Origin: Candidatus Rifleibacteriota bacterium
Lineage (GTDB): Bacteria > Muiribacteriota > Ozemobacteria > Ozemobacterales > Ozemobacteraceae
DNA: 10,690 nt
Assembly: GCA_028691595.1 (NCBI GenBank)
Contig: JAQUZA010000081.1
Span: 1-10,690, forward strand
Reading direction: 5' to 3'
In this document: positions 1 to 6,756 of the stretch, piece after piece
How the letters are laid out: every line of letters begins with the position of its first letter
How positions within the stretch are numbered: position 1 is the stretch's first letter
Notes under the pieces: generated by a model
What the model was told of the DNA's origin: nothing
The model's database searches: none
The model's input: only the letters and a program-made list of their open reading frames with translations
Made by a program: the position numbers and the translations under genes

Positions 1-1
1 G

Positions 2-667
2 TCTTTTGCAGCAAGTGATCTGCATCTTCAGTATGAAACACTTTTCATTGCCGGGGCCCTTAGCCTGGGCATCTGCACTGCCATCATCGAGCACGGGCTC
101 AAAGAAACCTTTTTCAGCACCTTCAGTCTGCCCGCCAGTATTGTCATGCTTTTCTGCTCGACATTCACCGACGGAGTGCTCATGGGCGGGCAGTTTTCGC
201 AACGCTGGTTCGCTTTTCACCTGCTGCTGTCAATTCTTGGTGAATGTTTCTTTTTTATCGCCGCAATCTCATCGCTGACCTATTTTTATGTGGTTCGTCG
301 ACTCAAAAAAAAGAACCGACTGCGGGCAGTGTTCTTTTTTCCGCCGCTGGCACGGCTTGACGACCTGACCTTCAAGCTGATTGCCGCCGGAACCCTTGCT
401 TTCTTAACCGGTCTGGCAGCAGGGTTCTATGGCAACTATTCTTTCTTTATCGGTTTTACGCCCGGAGTAAAGCATATTTTTGCCCTGTTGCTGCTGGCTT
501 TCTATCTGTTCATAATAATTGCCAGAAAACCGCTCAAGCTCACCGGCACCCGCCTGGCTACCATGGCACTCATCGGCTTTTTTCTGTCGATCGGGCTCAT
601 AACTCTGCCTGACAATAGCGAGCACTGGCAACCATTAACCAGACCCGCTCAGGAGGCAGACAAATGA
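2..667 (+). CDS. HemX/CcsA-like cytochrome c assembly family membrane protein (5' end outside the window)
   Basis: The reading frame is open from the first bases of the window, so the gene starts upstream; 221 residues are visible and about 40-60 are probably missing, judging by the usual 270 or so for HemX. It reads as an integral membrane protein with about six hydrophobic segments. The middle part (FAFHLLLSILGE, then a helix ending in RRLKKK, then PPLARLDDLTFKLIAAGTLAF and GLAAGFYG) follows the HemX/CcsA pattern of a helix-starting His, a basic loop and a PPL-x-x-LD stretch. HemX proteins are usually encoded beside hemA and affect glutamyl-tRNA reductase level; CcsA proteins handle haem for cytochrome c maturation. 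The Trp-rich WGxxWxWD signature expected after the GxxxGxxx helix is not visible, so haem handling is uncertain. It overlaps the next gene by ATGA, suggesting translational coupling. Family placement is fairly sure; the exact role is inferred. Confidence 0.75.
   Translation, partial: SFAASDLHLQYETLFIAGALSLGICTAIIEHGLKETFFSTFSLPASIVMLFCSTFTDGVLMGGQFSQRWFAFHLLLSILGECFFFIAAISSLTYFYVVRRLKKKNRLRAVFFFPPLARLDDLTFKLIAAGTLAFLTGLAAGFYGNYSFFIGFTPGVKHIFALLLLAFYLFIIIARKPLKLTGTRLATMALIGFFLSIGLITLPDNSEHWQPLTRPAQEADK
651..656 (+). promoter_or_regulatory. Ribosome binding site of sirC
   Basis: A perfect AGGAGG lies inside the last codons of the HemX-like gene, seven bases before the ATG at 664. It favours that start over the in-frame ATG at 673 and fits coupled translation across the ATGA overlap. 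Confidence 0.75.
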
Positions 668-1278
668 GGTACATGCCTCTATTTATCGATCTGCACAATC
701 GCGAAGTTTTGCTGGTCGGCGGCGGCAAAGTCGCGCTCAAACGCGGCCGGCAATATGTCGAAGCCGGTGCCAGACTCAGGGTCATCGCCCCCGAAATTCT
801 GCCTGAATTCGCCGACATGCCTGATATTACTCTGGTTCAGCGCGGCGCAACCGCATCAGATGTTACTAATGAGTATTTTATGGTGGTCATTGCCAGCAGC
901 AACAGCGAAGTAAACGAGATCATTGCCGCAGAGTGCGAAAGACTCGGGCTGTTGTTCAACCGCAGCGACCTTTTTACAGCCGGCAATTTTATTAACGGCA
1001 GCACCATAGCCAGGGGCGAAATCATCTGCTCGACCGTCTCCGGCGGAGTTCCGGCAATTTCGCAGTTTCTGCAGCAAAAAATCGGGCAGCTGGTTACGCC
1101 CGAGCTGGTTGAGCTCGCCACCCTTCTTTCTGAGCTTCGCCCGGCGATTAAAGAGTCAGAAAAACTGCAGGGGTCACGACATGAATTCATCGCCAGCTGG
1201 GTCAATGACGAAACATTAGCCAGGCTTCGTGACGAGGGCAGCGAAAATCTTCGTCAGGAGATACTCGCATGCCTGTAA
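664..1278 (+). CDS. sirC: Precorrin-2 dehydrogenase / sirohydrochlorin ferrochelatase family protein (CysG N-terminal, Met8, SirC type)
   Basis: This 204-residue cytoplasmic enzyme should oxidise precorrin-2 to sirohydrochlorin with NAD+, and in some family members also inserts iron to give siroheme. The N-terminus MPLFIDLHNREVLLVGGGKVA is the family's Rossmann start, with the GGG nucleotide-binding turn at residues 19-21 and VIAPE at the end of the second strand. Asp102 in NRSDLF lines up with the catalytic Asp of CysG/Met8. The segment STVSGGVPAISQF (123-135) matches the dimer/chelatase loop, although the usual GGxSP is shortened to GGVP. There is no methyltransferase domain; that activity is in the cobA-hemD fusion downstream. 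The start at 664 is supported by AGGAGG at 651-656, seven bases upstream; a second Met at codon 4 is possible. It overlaps hemA by 10 bases. Whether it also chelates iron cannot be decided from sequence. Confidence 0.9.
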   Translation: MRYMPLFIDLHNREVLLVGGGKVALKRGRQYVEAGARLRVIAPEILPEFADMPDITLVQRGATASDVTNEYFMVVIASSNSEVNEIIAAECERLGLLFNRSDLFTAGNFINGSTIARGEIICSTVSGGVPAISQFLQQKIGQLVTPELVELATLLSELRPAIKESEKLQGSRHEFIASWVNDETLARLRDEGSENLRQEILACL

Positions 1279-2570
1279 CAGTATTTGGACTCAACCACAA
1301 ATCTGCACCGGTAGCGGTGCGCGAAAAGCTGGCCCGCATCTGCGAAGTCAGGGTGCCAGAAGTCGATGCCTGCCATCTCGAAGCCGTTCCTGTTTATACC
1401 TGCAATCGTGTCGAAGTCTATTATTCAGGCAATCTTGAAGCTGCCCGCAAAAGTTTTGCGGCGTTGCTGTCAGCCAACAACATTAATTACGAGAACCTCG
1501 CAGGCTACTTCTACGAGCATAACGACGAAGATGCCGTTAAGCACCTGTTTTCGGTTGCCTCAGGCCTTGATTCGATGATACTTGGAGAAAATCAGATACT
1601 GCATCAGATAAAAGAATCTTACAAACACTCTACCAGTGAGGGCTACGTCGGCAAACAACTGCATCGCCTTTTTCAGAAGGCTCTTGAAGTCGGCAAAAAA
1701 GTTCGCAGCGAAACCGGCATCTCAGAAAACCGTGTTTCAATAGCTTCGGCGGCCGTAGACCTTGCCAGAAGCATTTTCGGGCCGCTGAATTCTTCAAAGG
1801 CACTGATAATCGGGGCCGGGGAAATGGCTGGCCTGGTGGCGGTACACCTGCGTGAGAACGGCGTAAAAAAGATGTTTTTTATTAACCGCACCGAGGCCAG
1901 TGCCGCTGAGCTGGCCGAAAAATTTGACGGCCAGGCAAAACCATTCAGTGAAATAGACAACCTGCTGCTTGCCTGCGATATCGTTATTTCTTCAACAGCG
2001 GCACCAACAACTATCATCTCAAGAGAACAGATGGAACGTGTCATGTCAGAACGCAGTGACCGGCCCCTCTTTGTTATCGACATAGCTGTGCCACGAGATT
2101 TTGAGCCAGATTGCCAGACACTCGCAAACATTTTCCTTTATGATGTCGACGATTTGCAGAACGTTGTAAATGAGAACCTTTCGCAACGCAAAGTTGAAGC
2201 CGAAAAAGCCAGGGCCATAGTTCAATACGAGTCTTCACAGTTTCAAATTACCACCCAGGCTTTTACCGTGGTGCCGCTGATCAGAAAACTTCGCGAGCAA
2301 AGCGAAGCGCTGCGGCTTGCCGAAGTCGAAAGATTTTCGGCCCAGCATCCTGAAATAAGCGATGAACTCAAAGATGCCTTTGAACAATGCAGTCGTTCGC
2401 TGATGGCCAAATGGCTTCACAACCAGATTGTGGCTCTCAAGAATCAAGGTTCGGCAGATATCGAACAGCTTCGCCTGATGTGTGAAGTTCTTGGGCTTTC
2501 GCCCGATTGCCTGCCTGAGTCGCCGTTGCGAGGCCTCCCCGAACAATGCAGAAAGAGAGAATCAGCATGA
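1269..2570 (+). CDS. hemA: Glutamyl-tRNA reductase
   Basis: HemA reduces glutamyl-tRNA(Glu) to glutamate-1-semialdehyde with NADPH, the first committed step of C5-pathway tetrapyrrole synthesis in the cytoplasm. The 433-residue length is normal. The N-terminal domain begins with the expected GLNHKSAPVAVREK; the catalytic Cys45 sits in TCNRVE (44-49), and GLDSMILGENQIL (99-111) is the family signature. The NADPH domain carries GAGEM at 182-186 followed by FINRTE. The helical C-terminal dimerisation domain runs to the end. AGGAG at 1256-1260, eight bases before ATG 1269, sets the start, which overlaps sirC by 10 bases; the stop overlaps hemC by ATGA. Position beside a HemX-like gene and hemC is a common arrangement. 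HemA is usually the controlled step of the pathway, but no operator or riboswitch was recognised here. Confidence 0.97.
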   Translation: MPVTVFGLNHKSAPVAVREKLARICEVRVPEVDACHLEAVPVYTCNRVEVYYSGNLEAARKSFAALLSANNINYENLAGYFYEHNDEDAVKHLFSVASGLDSMILGENQILHQIKESYKHSTSEGYVGKQLHRLFQKALEVGKKVRSETGISENRVSIASAAVDLARSIFGPLNSSKALIIGAGEMAGLVAVHLRENGVKKMFFINRTEASAAELAEKFDGQAKPFSEIDNLLLACDIVISSTAAPTTIISREQMERVMSERSDRPLFVIDIAVPRDFEPDCQTLANIFLYDVDDLQNVVNENLSQRKVEAEKARAIVQYESSQFQITTQAFTVVPLIRKLREQSEALRLAEVERFSAQHPEISDELKDAFEQCSRSLMAKWLHNQIVALKNQGSADIEQLRLMCEVLGLSPDCLPESPLRGLPEQCRKRESA

Positions 2571-3478
2571 AAATACGATACGGCACACGTGGAAGCAAGC
2601 TCGCGCTGCACCAGACAAGGCACGTGATCGACATTGCCCGTAAAACAGCCAGTCAGATCGAATTTGAAGAAATCGTCATAAAAACCCTTGGCGACCAGGT
2701 TACCAATATGCCCTTGTTCAAAGTTGGCGGTCAGGGGCTTTTTATCAAAGAGATCGAGCAGGCACTGCTCGATGGGCAGATCGACATTGCGATTCACAGT
2801 CTCAAAGATGTTCCGCATGCAATCGCTGACGGTCTCTGCCTGCTTGCCACCGGTTGCCCTGAAGATGCCCGCGACTGTTTTTTATCGGCAAAATATAAAA
2901 CCTTCTATGATCTGCCGTCAGGTTCGGTTCTAGGCACGTCGAGTTTAAGGCGACGCGCTCAATTGAGCGTTTTAAGAGATGATCTGCAGTTCTCAGATTT
3001 CAGAGGCAATCTAGATACCCGATTGAAAAAACTGGAAGAGGGTGAAGTAGATGCGATAATTCTGGCAGCAGCCGGGCTGTTGCGCTTTGGCTGGAGCGAC
3101 CGCATCGGGCAGTATTTTGCCATCGACGAGATGACACCACCCGCCGGGCAGGGGTTACTGACGATTCAGTGCCGCAACGAAGATGCTGATCGTCTGCGCC
3201 CGATTTTTGCCGGTTTTTCTGACCTAAATGCCTCGTTGCGGGCTACTGCCGAACGTGCTTTTCTTGGCGAACTGCAGGGAGGCTGCCAGACTCCAATGGC
3301 CGCCCACGCCGTAATCGATGGCGATCAACTACAATTTCACAGTTTTATCGGCACTCCTGACGGCAGAAAAACCTTGCGTCGTCTGCACATCGGAGCATGC
3401 TCACATGCCGAAGAAATTGGCCACCTGGCTGCCAGCGAAATCATTGCTGCCGGTGGTCGCGATTTCATCAGCAAATAA
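2567..3478 (+). CDS. hemC: Porphobilinogen deaminase (hydroxymethylbilane synthase)
   Basis: HemC joins four porphobilinogen units into the linear hydroxymethylbilane, using a dipyrromethane cofactor built on a Cys. With the start at 2567 the protein is 303 residues, the usual size. MKIRYGTRGSKLAL is the standard N-terminus. Asp81 in HSLKDVP is the catalytic Asp, LGTSSLRRRAQL (122-133) is the substrate-binding Arg cluster, and Cys240 in GGCQTPMAAHA is the cofactor attachment site. Two usually conserved positions differ slightly: GGQGLF instead of GGKGLF, and PPAGQGLL around residue 191. The start at 2567 overlaps the hemA stop by ATGA; an in-frame ATG at 2546 would add seven residues that do not match the family. 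The purine-rich GAAAGAGAGA upstream is only a weak ribosome site, so the gene probably relies on coupling to hemA. Confidence 0.97.
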   Translation: MKIRYGTRGSKLALHQTRHVIDIARKTASQIEFEEIVIKTLGDQVTNMPLFKVGGQGLFIKEIEQALLDGQIDIAIHSLKDVPHAIADGLCLLATGCPEDARDCFLSAKYKTFYDLPSGSVLGTSSLRRRAQLSVLRDDLQFSDFRGNLDTRLKKLEEGEVDAIILAAAGLLRFGWSDRIGQYFAIDEMTPPAGQGLLTIQCRNEDADRLRPIFAGFSDLNASLRATAERAFLGELQGGCQTPMAAHAVIDGDQLQFHSFIGTPDGRKTLRRLHIGACSHAEEIGHLAASEIIAAGGRDFISK

Positions 3479-3488
3479 TCAAAAACCC

Positions 3489-3493
3489 AGGAG
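3489..3493 (+). promoter_or_regulatory. Ribosome binding site for the GTG start of cobA-hemD
   Basis: AGGAG six bases before GTG 3500 identifies this non-ATG codon as the start. The protein then begins directly with the family N-terminus (QKPNVFLVGAGPGDPG). Confidence 0.75.
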
Positions 3494-3499
3494 ACTGCT

Positions 3500-5002
3500 G
3501 TGCAAAAACCGAATGTATTTCTTGTTGGTGCCGGGCCGGGTGACCCTGGTCTGATAACAGTCAGAGGTCTTGAACTGGTTCGCAGAGCCGATGTTTTAGT
3601 TTACGACCAGCTTGGAACAGCAGCATTTGTTACTCAGGCCAGGCCTGACTGCGAACTATACGATGTCGGCAAATTCGCAGGTCTTCACAAAGTCAGCCAG
3701 GACAACATCAATGCGCTGCTGGCAGAAAAAGCCGCAGAAAACAAGCTTGTGGTTCGTCTCAAGGGTGGTGACCCATTCATTTTCGGTCGGGGCGGCGAAG
3801 AAATGCTGTATCTCATCGAACGAGGGCATCAGGTTGAAGTTGTTCCAGGGGTGACTTCTGCTATTTCTGCTCCCTGTTACGCTGGTATCCCTATAACTCA
3901 GAGGGGTTTCACTGCATCTCTGGCCATTGTTACCGGCCACGAAGCTGCTAAAGAAGGCAGTGATATCAACTGGAACGCTCTGGCAGGAATAGGAACCGTA
4001 GTATTCCTGATGGGAGTGAAAAATCTTCCGGAAATCTGTCAAAATCTTATTGCAGCAGGCCGGGATGCAAATACGCCGGTTGCAATGATCGAGAATGGAA
4101 CACTGCCAATTCAAAGAACCGTAACCGGAACCCTGAGCACCATAGTAGAAATAGCAGCAACCGAAGGGGTTCAACCACCTGCAGTCACTGTGGTTGGCGA
4201 TGTTGTCTCGTTGCGCCAACAATTGGCGTGGTTTGAAAAACGCCCTCTTTTCGGCCGGCGCATTGCGGTTACAAGATCGCGGTTGCAGGCCAGCGAACTG
4301 GTTTCGAGCCTTCAGACCCTGGGAGCTCAGGTTATTGAATGCCCGACCATCAAAATTGTGCAACACCAGTGCAGCGAAGCTTTTTCGAACTTTTTAAGCA
4401 GAAGTGACCGTTTCGAATATCTCATTTTCACTTCAGTCAACGGGGTTACCGGTTTTATAGAAGCCCTCAGGGAGCACAATCTCGACCTTCGCTTTCTGGG
4501 TGGTAAAAGGGTTGTCTGTATCGGGCCGGCAACCGCCGCTGCTTTTGCAGAGCGCGGCATTACCCCTGATTTCGTGCCGGAAACATACGTTGCCGAAGCG
4601 CTGCTGCCATATTTTGAGCGCCTGCCATCTTGCGGAATTGCTTTGCTGAGAGCAGAAAGAGCCAGAGACATTCTGCCTGAAAGTCTTCAGAAGATTGGCC
4701 ACAGAGCTGAAGTAGTGCCCATATATCATACTGAATATGAAAAACCGGACCGTAACGAAATTGTTAACGCTCTCAACGAGCGACGTATAGATCTGATCAC
4801 TTTCAGCAGTTCTTCAACGGCTGAGGGTCTTGCCAGCCTGCTCGAAGGCAGCGGCATAGACCACGCGACTATTCCGGCTGCGGTGATCGGCCCGATAACG
4901 GCCGCCACCTGCCGCAAACTTGGCTTCACCATCAAGGTCGAAGCGGGCGAATTCACAATACCCGGGCTGATCGATGCCATGACCAGCTATTTTAGTGACT
5001 AG
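3500..5002 (+). CDS. cobA-hemD: Fused uroporphyrinogen-III C-methyltransferase / uroporphyrinogen-III synthase
   Basis: This 500-residue protein joins two enzymes that share uroporphyrinogen III. Residues 1 to about 245 are a SUMT (CobA) domain that uses S-adenosylmethionine to methylate uroporphyrinogen III to precorrin-2: VGAGPGDPGLITVRG (9-23), RLKGGDPFIFGRGGEE (86-101), VVPGVTSAISAPCYAGIPIT (114-133) and VTGH (145-148) are all present. Residues from about 252 are HemD, which closes and inverts ring D of hydroxymethylbilane: RRIAVTRSR, then LIFTSVNG, ITFSSSSTAEG and VIGPITAATCRKLGF near the end. The order methyltransferase-then-synthase is known from several anaerobic bacteria. The fusion could pass substrate from HemD to SUMT and so favour siroheme, in keeping with sirC upstream and ahbC downstream; that channelling is inference. 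The gene starts 21 bases after hemC and closes the compact cluster. Confidence 0.95.
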   Translation: MQKPNVFLVGAGPGDPGLITVRGLELVRRADVLVYDQLGTAAFVTQARPDCELYDVGKFAGLHKVSQDNINALLAEKAAENKLVVRLKGGDPFIFGRGGEEMLYLIERGHQVEVVPGVTSAISAPCYAGIPITQRGFTASLAIVTGHEAAKEGSDINWNALAGIGTVVFLMGVKNLPEICQNLIAAGRDANTPVAMIENGTLPIQRTVTGTLSTIVEIAATEGVQPPAVTVVGDVVSLRQQLAWFEKRPLFGRRIAVTRSRLQASELVSSLQTLGAQVIECPTIKIVQHQCSEAFSNFLSRSDRFEYLIFTSVNGVTGFIEALREHNLDLRFLGGKRVVCIGPATAAAFAERGITPDFVPETYVAEALLPYFERLPSCGIALLRAERARDILPESLQKIGHRAEVVPIYHTEYEKPDRNEIVNALNERRIDLITFSSSSTAEGLASLLEGSGIDHATIPAAVIGPITAATCRKLGFTIKVEAGEFTIPGLIDAMTSYFSD

Positions 5003-5013
5003 TCCTCTGTCAC

Positions 5014-5022
5014 ATATGAAAG
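5014..5022 (+). repeat. Left copy of a 9-bp direct repeat flanking the hairpin element
   Basis: ATATGAAAG here is repeated exactly at 5192-5200, on the other side of the palindromic element. It could be a target-site duplication from insertion, or coincidence, since the right copy overlaps the ahbC ribosome site. A 7-bp inverted pair, TGTCACA 5008-5014 and TGTGACA 5162-5168, also brackets the element. Confidence 0.35.
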
Positions 5023-5042
5023 CAAGAATAGACATCAATTCT

Positions 5043-5141
5043 GTCATCCCCGCGCTTGTCCCCAAAAGGGGGAAAGCGGGGATCTAAGCCGCTACATGCT
5101 AGATTCCCGCCTGCACCCCTCTGTGGTGTAAACGCGGGACG
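5043..5141. repeat. REP/MITE-like double-hairpin intergenic element
   Basis: Two GC-rich imperfect palindromes lie side by side between cobA-hemD and ahbC. The first (5046-5083) begins GTCATCCCCGC just outside and pairs ATCCCCGC with GCGGGGAT, with an inner CCCC/GGGG stem around an AAAA loop. The second (5105-5139) pairs TCCCGC with GCGGGA, with an inner CACC/GGTG stem. The GTCATCCCCGC...GCGGGGATC design is a widespread bacterial palindromic repeat type. No T-run follows, so it is not a standard terminator, though it could attenuate or stabilise the transcript. Confidence 0.65.
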
Positions 5142-5191
5142 AAGAACCCCCATAATTCTTGTGTGACATAGGACCAGGGCCAAGAAAGCAT

Positions 5192-5200
5192 ATATGAAAG
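5192..5200 (+). repeat. Right copy of the 9-bp direct repeat, next to the ahbC ribosome site
   Basis: This is the exact second copy of ATATGAAAG. Its last bases form part of GAAAGGTG (5196-5203), the likely ribosome binding site of ahbC, with AAGG ending six bases before ATG 5208. Confidence 0.35.
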
Positions 5201-5207
5201 GTGTTTT

Positions 5208-6419
5208 ATGATAAATATAAGCAAAATTTACGCCAGCCACTCAACAACCGGAGACCCTCTGCGCTACGGTCATCAGCACCAGGGCCAGGTCACTCATTCA
5301 CATCATTTCAAAGGACATCAGGCCGCAAAATCTGCATCTGAACGTCGACCAGTCGTAGTCTGGAACATTTCGAAGCGCTGTAACCTCAAGTGCATTCATT
5401 GTTACACCAATTCAGACTGCAATCTCGCCGCAGAAGAACTTTCAACGGCAGAGGGCAAACAACTGATCGAAGATCTGGCTGACTTCAAGATTCCCGCGTT
5501 ACTTTTCAGCGGCGGCGAACCACTGATGCGCCCGGACGTATTCGAACTCGTTGATTACGCTGTCAAAAAAGGCCTGCGTCCGGTTCTTTCGACCAACGGC
5601 ACCCTTATTACTCCCGAGGTGGCCCAAAAGATCAAAGACACGGGTTTTATCTACGCGGGCATCTCGCTAGATGGTATTGGCAGCACCAATGATCACTTCA
5701 GAGGCATGGTCGGGGCATTTGGCAAAGCCATGGATGGTTTTCGCAACTGTATCGCGGTAAATCAGCGTGTTGGGCTGCGTTTGACCCTTACCAGGCAAAA
5801 CGTTCGCGATCTTGACCAGATATTTGATTTTCTGCTTGAAGAAAAAATTCCGCGTGCCTGCTTTTATCACCTCGTCTATTCGGGTCGCGGCAAGAGCGAA
5901 GACGATCTCAGTCACGAAGAAACCAGGCAGGCTATCGACATTATCTGCCGGCGCACCCGCGCCGCAATCGAGTCTGGCATTGACCTCGACATACTCACAG
6001 TTGATAACCATGTTGACGGCCCATACATCTATCTCAAACTGCTTGAAGAAAACCCTGAAAAAGCAGAGGAAATGCGCAAGCTGCTCGAGTGGAATGGCGG
6101 TGGCACCTACTCAACCGGAGTTGGTATAGGCGATGTCGACTGGGCCGGTGATGTTCACCCTGACCAGTTCTGGCAGGACAAAACCTTCGGGAATGTTCGC
6201 ACGCGCAAGTTTTCTGACATCTGGCTCGACACTTCTGATGAGCTGATGGCCGGCCTGAAGAATCGCCTGCCGCTACTCAAAGGCAAGTGTGCCAGTTGCA
6301 GGTTTCTCAAGATGTGTGGCGGGGCAATGCGCGTCAGAGCCTTCAGGGTTTTCGACGACCCCTGGATGCCTGACCCGGCCTGCTACCTGACCGACAGCGA
6401 AATAGCAACCCAGGCCTGA
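5208..6419 (+). CDS. ahbC: Radical SAM enzyme AhbC-like (12,18-didecarboxysiroheme deacetylase), NirJ family
   Basis: AhbC removes the acetate side chains of 12,18-didecarboxysiroheme to give Fe-coproporphyrin III in the siroheme-dependent haem pathway; the related NirJ acts in haem d1 synthesis. The 403-residue protein opens with SKIY...DPLRYG, typical of this family, and has the radical SAM cluster motif Cys58-Cys62-Cys65 (RCNLKCIHCY) after VVVWNISK. SGGEPLMRP and STNGTLI are SAM-binding motifs. YHLVYSGRGKS, DNHVDGPYIYLKL and NGGGTYSTGVGIGDVDWAGDVHPDQFW are characteristic of the AhbC/NirJ group. Cys361, Cys364, Cys370 and Cys392 at the C-terminus fit an auxiliary iron-sulphur cluster. A His-rich stretch (seven His between residues 11 and 37) precedes the core. 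The siroheme genes upstream favour AhbC over NirJ. AAGG six bases before ATG sets the start. A promoter of its own was not clear. Confidence 0.85.
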   Translation: MINISKIYASHSTTGDPLRYGHQHQGQVTHSHHFKGHQAAKSASERRPVVVWNISKRCNLKCIHCYTNSDCNLAAEELSTAEGKQLIEDLADFKIPALLFSGGEPLMRPDVFELVDYAVKKGLRPVLSTNGTLITPEVAQKIKDTGFIYAGISLDGIGSTNDHFRGMVGAFGKAMDGFRNCIAVNQRVGLRLTLTRQNVRDLDQIFDFLLEEKIPRACFYHLVYSGRGKSEDDLSHEETRQAIDIICRRTRAAIESGIDLDILTVDNHVDGPYIYLKLLEENPEKAEEMRKLLEWNGGGTYSTGVGIGDVDWAGDVHPDQFWQDKTFGNVRTRKFSDIWLDTSDELMAGLKNRLPLLKGKCASCRFLKMCGGAMRVRAFRVFDDPWMPDPACYLTDSEIATQA

Positions 6420-6434
6420 ATTCGAGATTTGCGC

Positions 6435-6692
6435 ATCCGTGTTAATCTGTGTTCATCCGTGGGAAATTCTTCTCTCCCCGCCCTGCTGAGCTATATTAAT
6501 ATCTCCCAAATCTGTGCAGATCCGTGTCCATCCGTGTTCATCCGTGGGAATTTCCTCTCTTCCCGGCCTGCTGAGCCACATTAATTATCTCTAAAATCTT
6601 TGTTCATACGTGTTAATCTGTGTTCATCCGTGGGAAATTCTTCTCTTCGGCCTGCTGAGCCATATTAGTTATCTCCAAAATCCGTGTTAATC
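6435..6692. repeat. Approximately 86-bp tandem repeat array with nested 10-bp repeats
   Basis: Three units start at 6435, 6520 and 6606, with a truncated fourth at 6680. Each opens with a 10-bp period series of the form ATCCGTGTTA-ATCTGTGTTC-ATCCGTGGGA, followed by a pyrimidine-rich stretch, CCTGCTGAGC and an AT-rich tail. The anchor TTCATCCGTGGGAA recurs exactly at 6452, 6537 and 6623. Similar TCCGTGTTAATC-type repeats are widespread in intergenic DNA of several environmental lineages. It fills the 337-base gap after ahbC, where no gene was seen. Confidence 0.85.
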
Positions 6693-6742
6693 CTGGCAGG
6701 GGTTTGTGCCGATAACATCTGCAACAAACACAAAGATTATCC

Positions 6743-6748
6743 GAGGAG
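6743..6748 (+). promoter_or_regulatory. Ribosome binding site deciding the start of the small membrane protein
   Basis: GAGGAG lies eight bases before ATG 6757 and supports that start over the longer in-frame ATG at 6706, whose extra 17 residues are polar and read out of the end of the repeat region. Confidence 0.7.
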
Positions 6749-6756
6749 CAGACAGC

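Noticed and set aside
1673..2131. Minus-strand open frame of 152 codons
   Set aside because: It is antisense to the conserved hemA coding sequence and its product has low-complexity Ser/Arg composition typical of shadow frames.
3656..4366. Long open frame of 236 codons on the minus strand
   Set aside because: It lies wholly inside the well-matched cobA-hemD gene, has no ribosome site and resembles no family.
5046..5083. First hairpin as an intrinsic terminator of the tetrapyrrole operon
   Set aside because: No T-run follows the stem, and its sequence fits a dispersed palindromic repeat better.
6435..6692. Possible CRISPR array
   Set aside because: Units repeat over their whole 86 bases rather than having fixed repeats with unique spacers, and no cas genes are present.
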